Below, piece after piece: positions 36,693 to 45,227 of a stretch of 64,000 nt of DNA; positions within the stretch are counted from its first letter, which is position 1, and each line of letters opens with the position of its first letter. The stretch comes from Bacteroidota bacterium (GTDB lineage Bacteria > Bacteroidota > Ignavibacteria > Kryptoniales > JAKASW01): the NCBI GenBank assembly GCA_021825585.1, contig JAKAGT010000012.1, forward strand, positions 62,001-126,000. Reading direction: 5' to 3'. The notes under the pieces were generated by a model that was not told the origin of the DNA, searched no databases, and saw only the letters and a program-made list of their open reading frames with translations. A program made the position numbers and the translations under genes.

Positions 36693-37250
36693 TTACCTTT
36701 TCCCCTCGTCTACCGAAGAAACAACCGGATACCGCGTCTGAACATCACCCCTCTTTATTCTTGACAGTTTCGGCTTGAGAAGCTGTCTCTTGACGCCCGA
36801 GAGCCGGTTTATGAAGAACTTCTGCTGCAGGTGGTCATACTCGTGTTGGAACACTCTCGCCCACATGCCGGAAAGCTCCATCTCGACTCGCTCGAAGTTC
36901 CCGTCCGTGAAACGGACTCTTATCGATTCGGCCCTGGTAACCTCATCCCGAACGCCGGGAACGCTCAGGCATCCCTCCTCCATAACATATTCCCCTTTGG
37001 ATTCAATAATCTCGGGGTTAATAGCGACTAACGGCTTCTCACCCTTGTAATCATCCATCACCGAGATATCCATCACCGCCAGGGAAATGGGCAGTCCGAC
37101 CTGGTTCGCGGCAAGCCCGATGCCATCTGCGCGGTCCATGGTCTCAAACATATCGCGAATGAGCCCGACCAGCTTGTCGTCGAACTTCGTAACCTTCTTC
37201 GCGGGATGACTCCACACGTCAGTCCCATATAAGTAAATCGGCATTATCAT
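36693..37250 (-). CDS. def: Peptide deformylase
   Basis: 185 residues. All three deformylase motifs are present: GIGLAANQVG (motif 1), EEGCLSVPG with the metal-ligand Cys (motif 2) and QHEYDHL with the HExxH metal site (motif 3). It removes the formyl group from nascent N-termini. It is the last gene of a tight six-gene operon, 6 bp after the upstream stop. Confidence 0.96.
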   Translation of the reverse strand: MIMPIYLYGTDVWSHPAKKVTKFDDKLVGLIRDMFETMDRADGIGLAANQVGLPISLAVMDISVMDDYKGEKPLVAINPEIIESKGEYVMEEGCLSVPGVRDEVTRAESIRVRFTDGNFERVEMELSGMWARVFQHEYDHLQQKFFINRLSGVKRQLLKPKLSRIKRGDVQTRYPVVSSVDEGKR

Positions 37251-37256
37251 TGTAAA

Positions 37257-38150
37257 TTACTCCAGCATTTCCGCTTTTACCTTTATCACTTCAATCTGAT
37301 CTTCTTTGTAAAGCACTGCCTCACTAGCGTAAAAAATAAGTTTCGAGAAAATTCTAAGCAAAATAAATATCTGACCGATGCCGATCTCCGCGAGGATTGT
37401 ACCTTCCGAGGTTGCGTGAATGTTGAAATTGATCAGGAGCGCAAGCCCGATTATCGACAGACTGATCAGCGAACATCCCAGGTACACACCGAGAGTGGCG
37501 AGCGGATGCTTCACGGTGAAGTTGACCCCCCGTTCGATCTTGCTCCAGAAATCATCGTTGTCGAGGGTCACGGCGGCCCTGATGAAGTCGGAGATGAGAT
37601 TCACTAACATGAACAGGACAATGACGATTCCGTAGCGCCAGAGTTCGGCCCGAAAGACGGCATAGACGGACGGCACATTTCTCGATGCATGTCCGTTAAC
37701 GGATGCCCAGAGCAAATTTCCCTCATAGAGCAGAAACAGAATACCCGCTTCGATAACCGTGACGGCGAGAAGCGGAAAAAACGAAGACGCGCCCTTAGTG
37801 ATAAATTCACCCGGCTTAGTTCGCTTCTTGATAGAGAATGCCGAATAGAATCCACCTGCAAAGAAGGTTTCGACCAGCACATACAGAATGAATACCAGAA
37901 TCATCTGTGGCAGGAGGGAATTGAAAATCGGTGCGTTGGCATGAACAAACTCTGCGTACCATCTGTAACTGAAGCCTCCCAGCAGTGTATCTCCCGCGAG
38001 GCTCCGCGAAACGTCCCCGGCGAAAACGGTTGCTATCGGAAGGCTGAGGATCGCAGCAAGGAAGAAATTGAATGTGTAAAAGAGAAGCAGAAGCCGCCAG
38101 CTTTTCACCGCTCTTCCGATCCCAATCCCAAACGCCTCTCGAGCACTCAC
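37257..38150 (-). CDS. Multi-pass membrane protein of unknown function
   Basis: About 297 residues from GTG 38150 (VSAREAFGIG). A GTG at 38222 would add 24 poorly membrane-compatible residues and overlap the upstream gene by 64 bp, so it is disfavoured. About six hydrophobic segments are visible, with loops rich in charged residues; the C-terminal tail ends KEDQIEVIKVKAEMLE. No family is recognised. It lies between the M1-like protein and deformylase with almost no spacing. Confidence 0.7.
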   Translation of the reverse strand: MSAREAFGIGIGRAVKSWRLLLLFYTFNFFLAAILSLPIATVFAGDVSRSLAGDTLLGGFSYRWYAEFVHANAPIFNSLLPQMILVFILYVLVETFFAGGFYSAFSIKKRTKPGEFITKGASSFFPLLAVTVIEAGILFLLYEGNLLWASVNGHASRNVPSVYAVFRAELWRYGIVIVLFMLVNLISDFIRAAVTLDNDDFWSKIERGVNFTVKHPLATLGVYLGCSLISLSIIGLALLINFNIHATSEGTILAEIGIGQIFILLRIFSKLIFYASEAVLYKEDQIEVIKVKAEMLE

Positions 38151-38158
38151 ATTTGCAC

Positions 38159-40162
38159 TCAAACGGCCGCTCCGATATTCAAGAGAATATTTTGAAAGTA
38201 AACAAAAACCCGGTTGACCCACTTCAGTACAGGAAGCAGGTTCTCGTCAACCGTCAGGCTGTTATTGGAGTAGTTGACGTCGAGCGGGATTTTTTGAAAA
38301 GGATCCACCTCTGCGCTATAAGGAGCGGCTATTGTCTCAAACCGGAAGACCTGCTCGCGGTTCTCGCCGTTCCAGACGGTGTCGACCGCACCGCCATCCT
38401 CCAGAGCCAGCCGCAGCCCGACGGGCATTTTCACCTCTCCCCTGCGCCTGACGACGACCTTCGTTACAAACGTCGAAGCACCGCTGTTGAGATCTGTTTT
38501 CCTGTAGTAACTTATCGATTCGACGCTGAAGTCAACAGTGCCTGTTCCGCGAACAAGCTGATTGAAGAACCAATCGAGATTCCTGCCCGAGACTTCCTGA
38601 CACACCTTCTGAAAGTCCTGCAGGGTTGGATGACGGAATCTAAACTGCTGGTAGTAAGTGCGCAGAACCCTTTCCATTACGCCCTTTCCCAGAACACCTT
38701 CCAGCGTCGCCATGACAAGCGTGGGCTTGCCGCAGGCAAGATCCGCGTTGTCACCATATGAAGCATTGTATCCCTCGACGGCCATGGCATCACTGTTCGC
38801 ATACCTGAGGTAGAGCGGAAGACAACCGTACGGCTGGTAAATCCAGACCTTTCCGATAAGCGCCGCGACGGGAAAACCGGCAACTTCCCACACAGGATAA
38901 GCATAGACAGGATAAGCTCCCGCAAATTTGTACACCGAGACTTTCGGACCGTAAGCATGTTCCAGCGACTCTCCTGCCGAATAGGCGCTCAATCCCCTGC
39001 CGAGCCACTGCCCGGCGGTATCCTTGCCCGCGATTGTCTCTTCCCAGTACTGGCTCCCAAACCCGCAGATAATCGCCTCTTCGGCATTCAGAGAATGACC
39101 GAGCTCGTATAGATCCGTGTGGGCGGTGATAAGAGCAGGATATACATTTGCAAACGGGTATTCATTGGCCGCAGACGTTCTTCCGGGGCCCATGTTCCAC
39201 GGAGGATCGACGATCGTTATGTCCGGATATTGATATGGTCCGTACTTCAGCCCGAAATATTCAATCGCGTGCCCTATGGCTTCAAAATATTCTTCCGTTT
39301 GGGCAACATGCTGCGGCTGCAGAAGCAAGATCACTCTCGTCTTCGGCAGGCCGGGATATTTAAAGGAGCGGCTACGCATCGAAAAATCCGGAGAAGCGGT
39401 CCACACAAAATCCTGTACGCTGTCGGCGACATAGCGGTATGTCATCATACCCTCACTATTCATCTCATCGCCGCTCCTCGCTCCCGTGGCACCGACGATA
39501 TACCGCACCGGGACGCTTATCTTCACATCGTAGTTCCCGAAGGCGGAGAAAAAATCCGAAGAGGCACTGAATTGGTGGCAATCCCACGCGCCGTTTTGAT
39601 AGACGCCGATTTTTGGAAACCAATGGGAGACGAAATAATATTCTTCTCCCGGCGCCCAGCCAGTTCCTGAAATTGCTTCCGGCAGCTGCTCACGAAATCG
39701 GATTCCCAGCTCTATCGAATCCCGGGGCCCGACCGGTTCCGAAAGCTTCACCGCCAAAACCGTGCTGTCGTAAGGGTTTTGGTCATCAGGCTGGATATAT
39801 TCGCTTCTTTCAGTCAGGTTCTGCTCGGTCCTCAGATCGGTCATTCCGATGATGTCGATCCAGCCGCGCCCCTGGCGGGAAATCGACCCACCGGTCTCGC
39901 TCAAGAGAGTCGTCCGGTTGCTCCTGAAGGCGTTGGTGTACATATGAAATTCCAGCGAGCTGACGCTCTGATCCGAAGTGTTATGCCAGGTGAGCATTTC
40001 AGTCCCCTCGATTGTATGAAGGCGGGGATTGAGGCTGACGTCGATAACATAGGCTACGCTGCGGGTTACGGGCGTCTGAGAAAACGCCGCGGAATTGACA
40101 CAGAAGAAAACCAGCGTAAGGACGATGCCGGGTGCGGATGCCTTATGGCGGGCAGCAGTCAT
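38159..40162 (-). CDS. Secreted M1 (gluzincin)-like protein lacking the zinc site
   Basis: 667 residues from ATG 40162, which overlaps the upstream stop (ATGA). A signal peptide (to about AAFSQ) is followed by an aminopeptidase N-like beta domain (PRLHTIEGTEMLTWHN, SLEFHMYTNAFRS, HWFPKIGVY). The catalytic-like domain includes IEYFGLKYGPYQYPDITIVD. Where M1 enzymes have HExxH, residues 366-370 here are ICGFGS-type (Cys-Gly-Phe-Gly-Ser), followed by QYW as in relatives. The downstream Glu-containing helix reads QWLGRGLSAY instead of WLDEG. All three zinc ligands appear lost. It is probably a binding or scaffold pseudopeptidase. The C-terminal region (LVRGTGTVDFSVES) is still M1-like. Confidence 0.82.
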   Translation of the reverse strand: MTAARHKASAPGIVLTLVFFCVNSAAFSQTPVTRSVAYVIDVSLNPRLHTIEGTEMLTWHNTSDQSVSSLEFHMYTNAFRSNRTTLLSETGGSISRQGRGWIDIIGMTDLRTEQNLTERSEYIQPDDQNPYDSTVLAVKLSEPVGPRDSIELGIRFREQLPEAISGTGWAPGEEYYFVSHWFPKIGVYQNGAWDCHQFSASSDFFSAFGNYDVKISVPVRYIVGATGARSGDEMNSEGMMTYRYVADSVQDFVWTASPDFSMRSRSFKYPGLPKTRVILLLQPQHVAQTEEYFEAIGHAIEYFGLKYGPYQYPDITIVDPPWNMGPGRTSAANEYPFANVYPALITAHTDLYELGHSLNAEEAIICGFGSQYWEETIAGKDTAGQWLGRGLSAYSAGESLEHAYGPKVSVYKFAGAYPVYAYPVWEVAGFPVAALIGKVWIYQPYGCLPLYLRYANSDAMAVEGYNASYGDNADLACGKPTLVMATLEGVLGKGVMERVLRTYYQQFRFRHPTLQDFQKVCQEVSGRNLDWFFNQLVRGTGTVDFSVESISYYRKTDLNSGASTFVTKVVVRRRGEVKMPVGLRLALEDGGAVDTVWNGENREQVFRFETIAAPYSAEVDPFQKIPLDVNYSNNSLTVDENLLPVLKWVNRVFVYFQNILLNIGAAV

Positions 40163-40701
40163 TTGCCGATGGCATTCTCGATTTGCTGCTTCATCACTAG
40201 ATATTGCTGATAGTTCGCCATGCACTGCAGCACGATAGTATCCGGGAAGTCCGGCGGGATCTTGTTGCCGCCGCTGGTATTGTAAGGGATTATCTTCGAA
40301 GAAATTCCAACTATCTTCATCACCCTCGCCCCGTACATCTGCACAAGGCTTGAATGTATGCTGTCGGAAAGAGCATTGTATGCCGATATCACCGCCGGGT
40401 ATTTTCCCGTCACCAGGTCCGCGGCAATGAAGCCCGCATATAATTTCATGTCCCCGTTATTCTTGATCCCGTCGGCAAAGTAGTCTTGCGCCCTGGCATA
40501 ATCGTTCGCAGCGATGGCTTTTATCCCGTCGTTGTACGACTCGGCCGGTTTCTTCGAGCATGATGAAATCGTGCATGCGAGCGCGATTCCCAGGAGAGCT
40601 GCGAGTACACGATCCCTGGATGAGTTATGATGATTGCGAGTCTTAAATTCAAAATCGCCGGCCGAAGGCGAATGTGCACCCGGCACAGCGATACGAGCCA
40701 T
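40159..40701 (-). CDS. Small lipoprotein with TPR-like helices
   Basis: 180 residues from ATG 40701, which overlaps the stop of the upstream UbiD gene (TAATG). The lipobox is ALACTISSCS. The mature part has helical segments (YNDGIKAIAANDYARAQDYF) resembling a single tetratricopeptide repeat unit. The function is unknown. It is translationally linked to UbiD upstream and the M1-like gene downstream (ATGA), so the three products are made together. Confidence 0.75.
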   Translation of the reverse strand: MARIAVPGAHSPSAGDFEFKTRNHHNSSRDRVLAALLGIALACTISSCSKKPAESYNDGIKAIAANDYARAQDYFADGIKNNGDMKLYAGFIAADLVTGKYPAVISAYNALSDSIHSSLVQMYGARVMKIVGISSKIIPYNTSGGNKIPPDFPDTIVLQCMANYQQYLVMKQQIENAIGK

Positions 40702-42152
40702 TAGATTCCGTAAGATTTCCACTTCGAGTCCACTAGTTTTTTTATTTCTTCCGACATAACAATTTTATCCGGCCACTGACGGGTGAACCCTTCATCGGGC
40801 CACTTGCGTGTACCGTCAATTCCCATCTTCGTCCCGAAACTGAAGTGCTGCGAAGAATGATCGAGCACGTCCGCCGGTCCCTTCGTAAAGACCACGTCGC
40901 GCTGCGGGTCGATGTTGTTGAGGGCATACCACCAAGCTTCGGAAGTATTCTGGACGTCTACGTCCTTGTCGACGACCACAATGACCTTCGCAAACATCAT
41001 CTGTCCCATCCCCCAGAGTCCGTTCATGACCTTGAACGCGTGCCCGGGATATTTTTTGTCGATGGAAACGAAAACGAGGTTGTGAAAAATCCCTTCGAAC
41101 GGCATGTGGTAATCGACGATTTCCGGGATCACGAGCTTCGCGAGAGGGAGGAATATCCTTTCTGTCGCGTAACCCATCCAGTCGTCCTCCATGATGGGCT
41201 GGCCGACGACGGTCGAAACGAAGACCGGGTTCTTCCGTGTCGTAATCGCGGTGACATGGAAGGCGGGATAATAATCCGCGAGAGAGTAAAATCCCGTGTG
41301 GTCGCCGAACGGTCCTTCGAGACGGAGATCCTCTTCAGTATCGACATAACCTTCCAGGACGATCTCGGATTCCGCAGGAACTTCGAGGTCGACGGTCTTG
41401 CACTTCACGAGTTCGACCGGCTCCTTCCTGAGAAATCCGGAGAAGAGATATTCCTCGATGCTTTCGGGAAGCGGCGCGCTGGTGCTGTACATTGTCGCGG
41501 GATCGGAGCCGACGACCACGGCGACTTCGAGCCGCTTCATCCCCTTCTCCCTCGCCCTGCGGAAATGAGCCGCGCCGCCCTTGTGTCTCTGCCAGTGCAT
41601 CGCGGTAGTGTTCTTGTCGAGTACCTGCAGGCGGTAGAGCCCCATGTTGCGCGTCCCGGTATCAGGGTCCTTAGTGACAACCTGTCCGAAGAGTATATAC
41701 GGGCCGCCGTCCTGGGGCCACGACATGGTAATCGGCATCGAGTACAGGTTGACATCATTGCTGCCGATGATTACCTCCTGGCAGGCCCCCTTCTTCACGA
41801 CTTTCGGAGGAAACTTCGCCATCTCCATCAGCTTCGGCATCATAGCCACTTTTCCGAGCAGCGACTCAGGGACTTTCAGATTCATCATCTCCGAAAGCCT
41901 GTCGCCGATCTCGTTCACATCTTCGACCCCGAGCGCCCACGCCATCCTCTGCTTCGTTCCGAATATGTTTATGGCCAACGGGATCTTACTTCCTTTCACG
42001 TTGGTGAAAAGAAGCGCGGGTCCGCCCGACTTTACGACGCGGTCGACTATCTCGGTAATCTCCAGCTTCGCGTCGACTTCGGTGTCGACTACTTTGAGTT
42101 CGTGTTTTTTCCCCAAGAATTGGATGAATTCATCAAGATTATTGAAGGCCAT
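40701..42152 (-). CDS. UbiD-family decarboxylase
   Basis: 483 residues with UbiD landmarks: the N-terminal LDEFIQFLGKKHELKVVDTE, MSWPQDGGPYILFGQVVTKD, GLYRLQVLDKNTTAMHWQRH (prFMN/Mn-binding region), EGPFGDHTGFY (acidic loop) and GQPIMEDDWMGYATERIFLP. It is a prenylated-FMN-dependent non-oxidative decarboxylase. Candidates are a menaquinone/futalosine-route or aromatic-acid substrate; the sequence does not decide. No UbiX partner is in the window. It overlaps the NlpC/P60 gene upstream by 14 bp. Confidence 0.93.
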   Translation of the reverse strand: MAFNNLDEFIQFLGKKHELKVVDTEVDAKLEITEIVDRVVKSGGPALLFTNVKGSKIPLAINIFGTKQRMAWALGVEDVNEIGDRLSEMMNLKVPESLLGKVAMMPKLMEMAKFPPKVVKKGACQEVIIGSNDVNLYSMPITMSWPQDGGPYILFGQVVTKDPDTGTRNMGLYRLQVLDKNTTAMHWQRHKGGAAHFRRAREKGMKRLEVAVVVGSDPATMYSTSAPLPESIEEYLFSGFLRKEPVELVKCKTVDLEVPAESEIVLEGYVDTEEDLRLEGPFGDHTGFYSLADYYPAFHVTAITTRKNPVFVSTVVGQPIMEDDWMGYATERIFLPLAKLVIPEIVDYHMPFEGIFHNLVFVSIDKKYPGHAFKVMNGLWGMGQMMFAKVIVVVDKDVDVQNTSEAWWYALNNIDPQRDVVFTKGPADVLDHSSQHFSFGTKMGIDGTRKWPDEGFTRQWPDKIVMSEEIKKLVDSKWKSYGI

Positions 42153-42819
42153 TTGAAATCCCGGTTTGAATTACTTCCCGCGCCCCGGCATAACGCCGCT
42201 TATAATACGTGCTCTCGAGTGACGATATCGTTACTCCGTCCGTGACGCTCGCATGCGCAAACAGGTTGTCCCCCAGATAGATCCCGACGTGGCTTATCCT
42301 GCGGCCGATCGTCCTGAAGAAGACCAAATCGCCGACCTTCAGGTCATCCTTCGGAACCCTTTCGCCGAGTCTTGACTGCGCGAGGGCAGAATGCGGCAGC
42401 TCCACGTCGAAGGCCGAGTCGAAAACCACCAGGGAAAAACCGGAGCAGTCGATTCCCGAATGGCCGATTCCCCCGATCTTGTACGGGGTTCCAATGTATG
42501 ACAGGACAATGTTGAGAAGCTTGGCGCGCAACGCCTCCGGCGAATTGGATACCGGTTCCCTTTCAATCTTATCGATCTCGGACTTCATTTTGCCGATGCT
42601 GACGGGGCGATCGTCCTCGATCTTCACGTCGCGCTTCTCGACGCTCAACTCCTCCGGAGTCTGATCGAACGTGAAACGGGCCGAATTACCTGGGGTGCCG
42701 TTATTGCCGGAAGAAAAACGCGGTGAAGATGCAGAGCACCCGATTATCGCCACGGAAAACAGGGCCGCAAATGCAGCCTTGATCGCACCAACAGAGCCGT
42801 TCGGAATGTTTATTCTCAT
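42139..42819 (-). CDS. NlpC/P60 (C40) peptidoglycan endopeptidase, lipoprotein
   Basis: 226 residues from ATG 42819. The lipobox is VAIIGCSAS, so it is probably anchored in the outer membrane. The C-terminal NlpC/P60 domain has catalytic Cys125 in IDCSGFS, His in ISHVGIYLG and a third residue in LFAHASVTDG. It cleaves the stem peptide (D-Glu-diaminopimelate type bond) of peptidoglycan. It is the first gene of the operon running down to def. Confidence 0.92.
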   Translation of the reverse strand: MRINIPNGSVGAIKAAFAALFSVAIIGCSASSPRFSSGNNGTPGNSARFTFDQTPEELSVEKRDVKIEDDRPVSIGKMKSEIDKIEREPVSNSPEALRAKLLNIVLSYIGTPYKIGGIGHSGIDCSGFSLVVFDSAFDVELPHSALAQSRLGERVPKDDLKVGDLVFFRTIGRRISHVGIYLGDNLFAHASVTDGVTISSLESTYYKRRYAGAREVIQTGISNGLQ

Positions 42820-43018
42820 TGATAATTTTGTGTTGACAATATATAAAGGCTCTGGTACGAGAACAAGAATTGGAACGGACACGCTGTCTGGGCGAGTACC
42901 GGGATTCCCGGTTGTAGCGGACGCGGCATGACCGGACAAATGAAGAAGGCGGTCATGCTCAAAGCCGACTTGTTATTCGCCGCACACTTTCAATGTGAAC
43001 TTTGATTTATGTCGACGA

Positions 43019-44167
43019 CTACCTGAAATCGGTCGAAAGCTCATACCTCAAAATTCTGTTATGCCCTGTGTCTGAGATATATACGATCTTGTTGAAGTAA
43101 GTCACACCCGAAGGATTTGAGAGCGCTCCGCCAGTCTTAACTGGGCCGAAGGATACATTGAGCAGCTTCCCTGTCAGGTCAAACTTCATCAGGCTGTCCA
43201 GCTGACCGTCGACCACGTAGATGTTGCTTCTGTCATCTATCATCACCGCCCTCGGCGAAAAGAAATTGACCGAGAGGATATCCGGTAGTTTGCCCGTCAC
43301 GTATTTGGCCGGATCAAGGCTGAGTTGTGAACTCCAACCGGGAGCTGCCAGCTCACTGCCCGGATTATAGGATACCCATTTCACTTTGAACGCATTTGTC
43401 GGATCGGCCTGTGTAACGATGAAATCGGTTCCGAACTGCTTCGTCCGAAACGTCGTAATTCCACTCAGCTGGTCTATTGCTGCGAATCCGGTCCCCGTCG
43501 GCAGCATCCTGGGTACGAGATCTATGTAGTCGCTCGAGTATTGTCTGTCATATTGACTGAAATGAAGAACCATATTGTCCGGATCGACCGGGCTGGTGTT
43601 GTTGTTTCCGTGACGGGTTACGTAGTAACTGTTGTCCGGAAGAACGGCGACGCCCGTGTACTCCCTTCCGGAAACCAGGTTCCCGTTGCCGTCGCGCACT
43701 ATCTGTCTCTGCACCGATTCATGGTGGACAATCTCCACCGGCGCCGCCGCTATATCATGCTGATGATTAAACAGCCTGATTTTCGCTATCGCAGCCAGTG
43801 TAACGTTCTGTCCGCCGACAGTCGTGTCGTATTCACACGCTATGATGAGATTGAATCGCCTGTCTTCGGTTACTGCCACCGGGTTCCTGACATACCGGGA
43901 ATGACCGACCCTCGCTCCCGACAACTCTACCATCTGTATCCTGTCGCTGTCTGGTTCGGTTACGTAAAGTATGTAGTCGAATCCGATGTTAATCCCCTTC
44001 GGGCTGTTGAAACCCGTCCAGACCGGCTGGAGCTGAATGTAGCTTGTATCTCCGATTGTCTGCCCCTGGGTAGCTTTGGGAAGTGTCGACGGATCAATGA
44101 CGTTCGATTTCTCGCCGCATCCGGCAAGAAGTATTGCCGTAATAGTCGCAAACAACCAGCTTCTCAT
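43019..44167 (-). CDS. NHL/beta-propeller-type lipoprotein
   Basis: 382 residues with a lipobox ILLAGCGEK. Propeller-like blades recur, for example FNSPKGINIGFDYILYVTEPDSDRI (N-terminal) and LSNPSGVTYFNKIVYISDTGHNRILRYE (C-terminal), the latter typical of NHL repeats. It is probably a surface-exposed binding protein. It is the last gene of the surface operon, 1 bp from the upstream stop. Confidence 0.8.
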   Translation of the reverse strand: MRSWLFATITAILLAGCGEKSNVIDPSTLPKATQGQTIGDTSYIQLQPVWTGFNSPKGINIGFDYILYVTEPDSDRIQMVELSGARVGHSRYVRNPVAVTEDRRFNLIIACEYDTTVGGQNVTLAAIAKIRLFNHQHDIAAAPVEIVHHESVQRQIVRDGNGNLVSGREYTGVAVLPDNSYYVTRHGNNNTSPVDPDNMVLHFSQYDRQYSSDYIDLVPRMLPTGTGFAAIDQLSGITTFRTKQFGTDFIVTQADPTNAFKVKWVSYNPGSELAAPGWSSQLSLDPAKYVTGKLPDILSVNFFSPRAVMIDDRSNIYVVDGQLDSLMKFDLTGKLLNVSFGPVKTGGALSNPSGVTYFNKIVYISDTGHNRILRYELSTDFR

Positions 44168-44168
44168 C

Positions 44169-45227
44169 TTAAAAACCCAGATTTAATGAAAACCTATGAA
44201 CATCACCAAGCCGCTGATACGGGGTGAAGGAGTAGTCGAAGGAGACGAGCGCGAATTTCATGTCCGACCTGACTCCGGCCCCGAGTGAATAGCTCTGTTC
44301 CTGGACGTTTATCTTGTAGCCGGCCCTGAGGAAAAACATGGAGCTGTACGAATATTCTGCCCCCACTGCCAGATTCTCCGAGTTGTCCGCAGGGTGGTTG
44401 AGCTGCAATGCAGTTGTCAACCTGTTGGCATTGTCCTGGTACGGCTCAAATGCAAATCCGATCCTGAAAATCGTCGGCGGTGAAAAGCCCTGGAAACTCG
44501 AGACGGTCGTCCCGTCCACGAGATCAACCGAACCGGAGGGCGCCATCTGCCCGCCAAAATTGCTCACGGACACGGCAAACCTGGTGGATCCGATTCCGGT
44601 CCAGTAGTACGTCCCGAGGTCGACGAGGACACCGTGCATCGAGAGGTCTGCGAGCGTCTCGTCTACATATTTGACGGACACGCCGAAGCTGAATCTGTCG
44701 GTCATCTTCCGGGCATATGTGGCGGCAACTGCAAGGTCTCCGTATTTGAAATAAGCGCCGGTGCCGTAAGGCTGGAATTCGGTCGTTACCGGCATATCGT
44801 CCGACCGAAGTGATATCACGGAGATGCCCACGCTGCTCTGTCCATCCAGATGATACACGCCGCCGATGAAATCGTGCTGAAGGCCGACAAACCAGGTTGA
44901 ATGAGAGACGCCGATCTCGTTCTTGTCAAACTCGGAGATTCCTGCCGGATTATAAAACAAGGCGTACACGTCGTTCGCAACGGCGGCGAAACTCTCGGCC
45001 ATCGCACTTGCGCGGGCGCCGACGCCGATCTTCAGGAACTCCGCGGTTGTTATTCCGACCCGCTGTGAGCCGAGAACCGGGAGCAGCTGCGCGCGGGCGG
45101 GAACGCCCGGTAACATGAGGACGAGAGTCAGAAATGGAATGATGGAATAATAAACACGTGACACAGCGTTGCGCACCCTCCCTTTGTTCTCACTCTTTGT
45201 GCTTTGCTCTATGCTCCTCGTTCTCAT
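44169..45227 (-). CDS. PorV/PorQ-family outer-membrane beta-barrel
   Basis: 352 residues from ATG 45227, which overlaps the TGA of the TonB-type receptor gene. A signal peptide (to about ARAQ) precedes KIGVGARASAMAESFAAVAN and ALFYNPAGISEF, the hallmark opening of PorV/PorQ-like barrels (FadL-like fold). The C-terminus ends in Phe (LNLGF). In T9SS organisms PorV is the shuttle that carries sorting-domain cargo to the attachment complex. Its position next to sorting-domain proteins fits that role, but paralogues with other functions are common. Confidence 0.88.
   Translation of the reverse strand: MRTRSIEQSTKSENKGRVRNAVSRVYYSIIPFLTLVLMLPGVPARAQLLPVLGSQRVGITTAEFLKIGVGARASAMAESFAAVANDVYALFYNPAGISEFDKNEIGVSHSTWFVGLQHDFIGGVYHLDGQSSVGISVISLRSDDMPVTTEFQPYGTGAYFKYGDLAVAATYARKMTDRFSFGVSVKYVDETLADLSMHGVLVDLGTYYWTGIGSTRFAVSVSNFGGQMAPSGSVDLVDGTTVSSFQGFSPPTIFRIGFAFEPYQDNANRLTTALQLNHPADNSENLAVGAEYSYSSMFFLRAGYKINVQEQSYSLGAGVRSDMKFALVSFDYSFTPYQRLGDVHRFSLNLGF

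Noticed and set aside
36663-36698. Weak hairpin between the Sel1 gene and def (AGGTAAG / CTTACCT)
   Set aside because: Only 7 bp of stem with a 22-nt loop; not strong enough to call a terminator.
40845-42245. Long open frame on the plus strand opposite the UbiD gene (466 codons)
   Set aside because: It is antisense to a well-supported UbiD gene, has no ribosome site or family motifs, and is rich in His/Arg/Asp as expected of a complementary frame.
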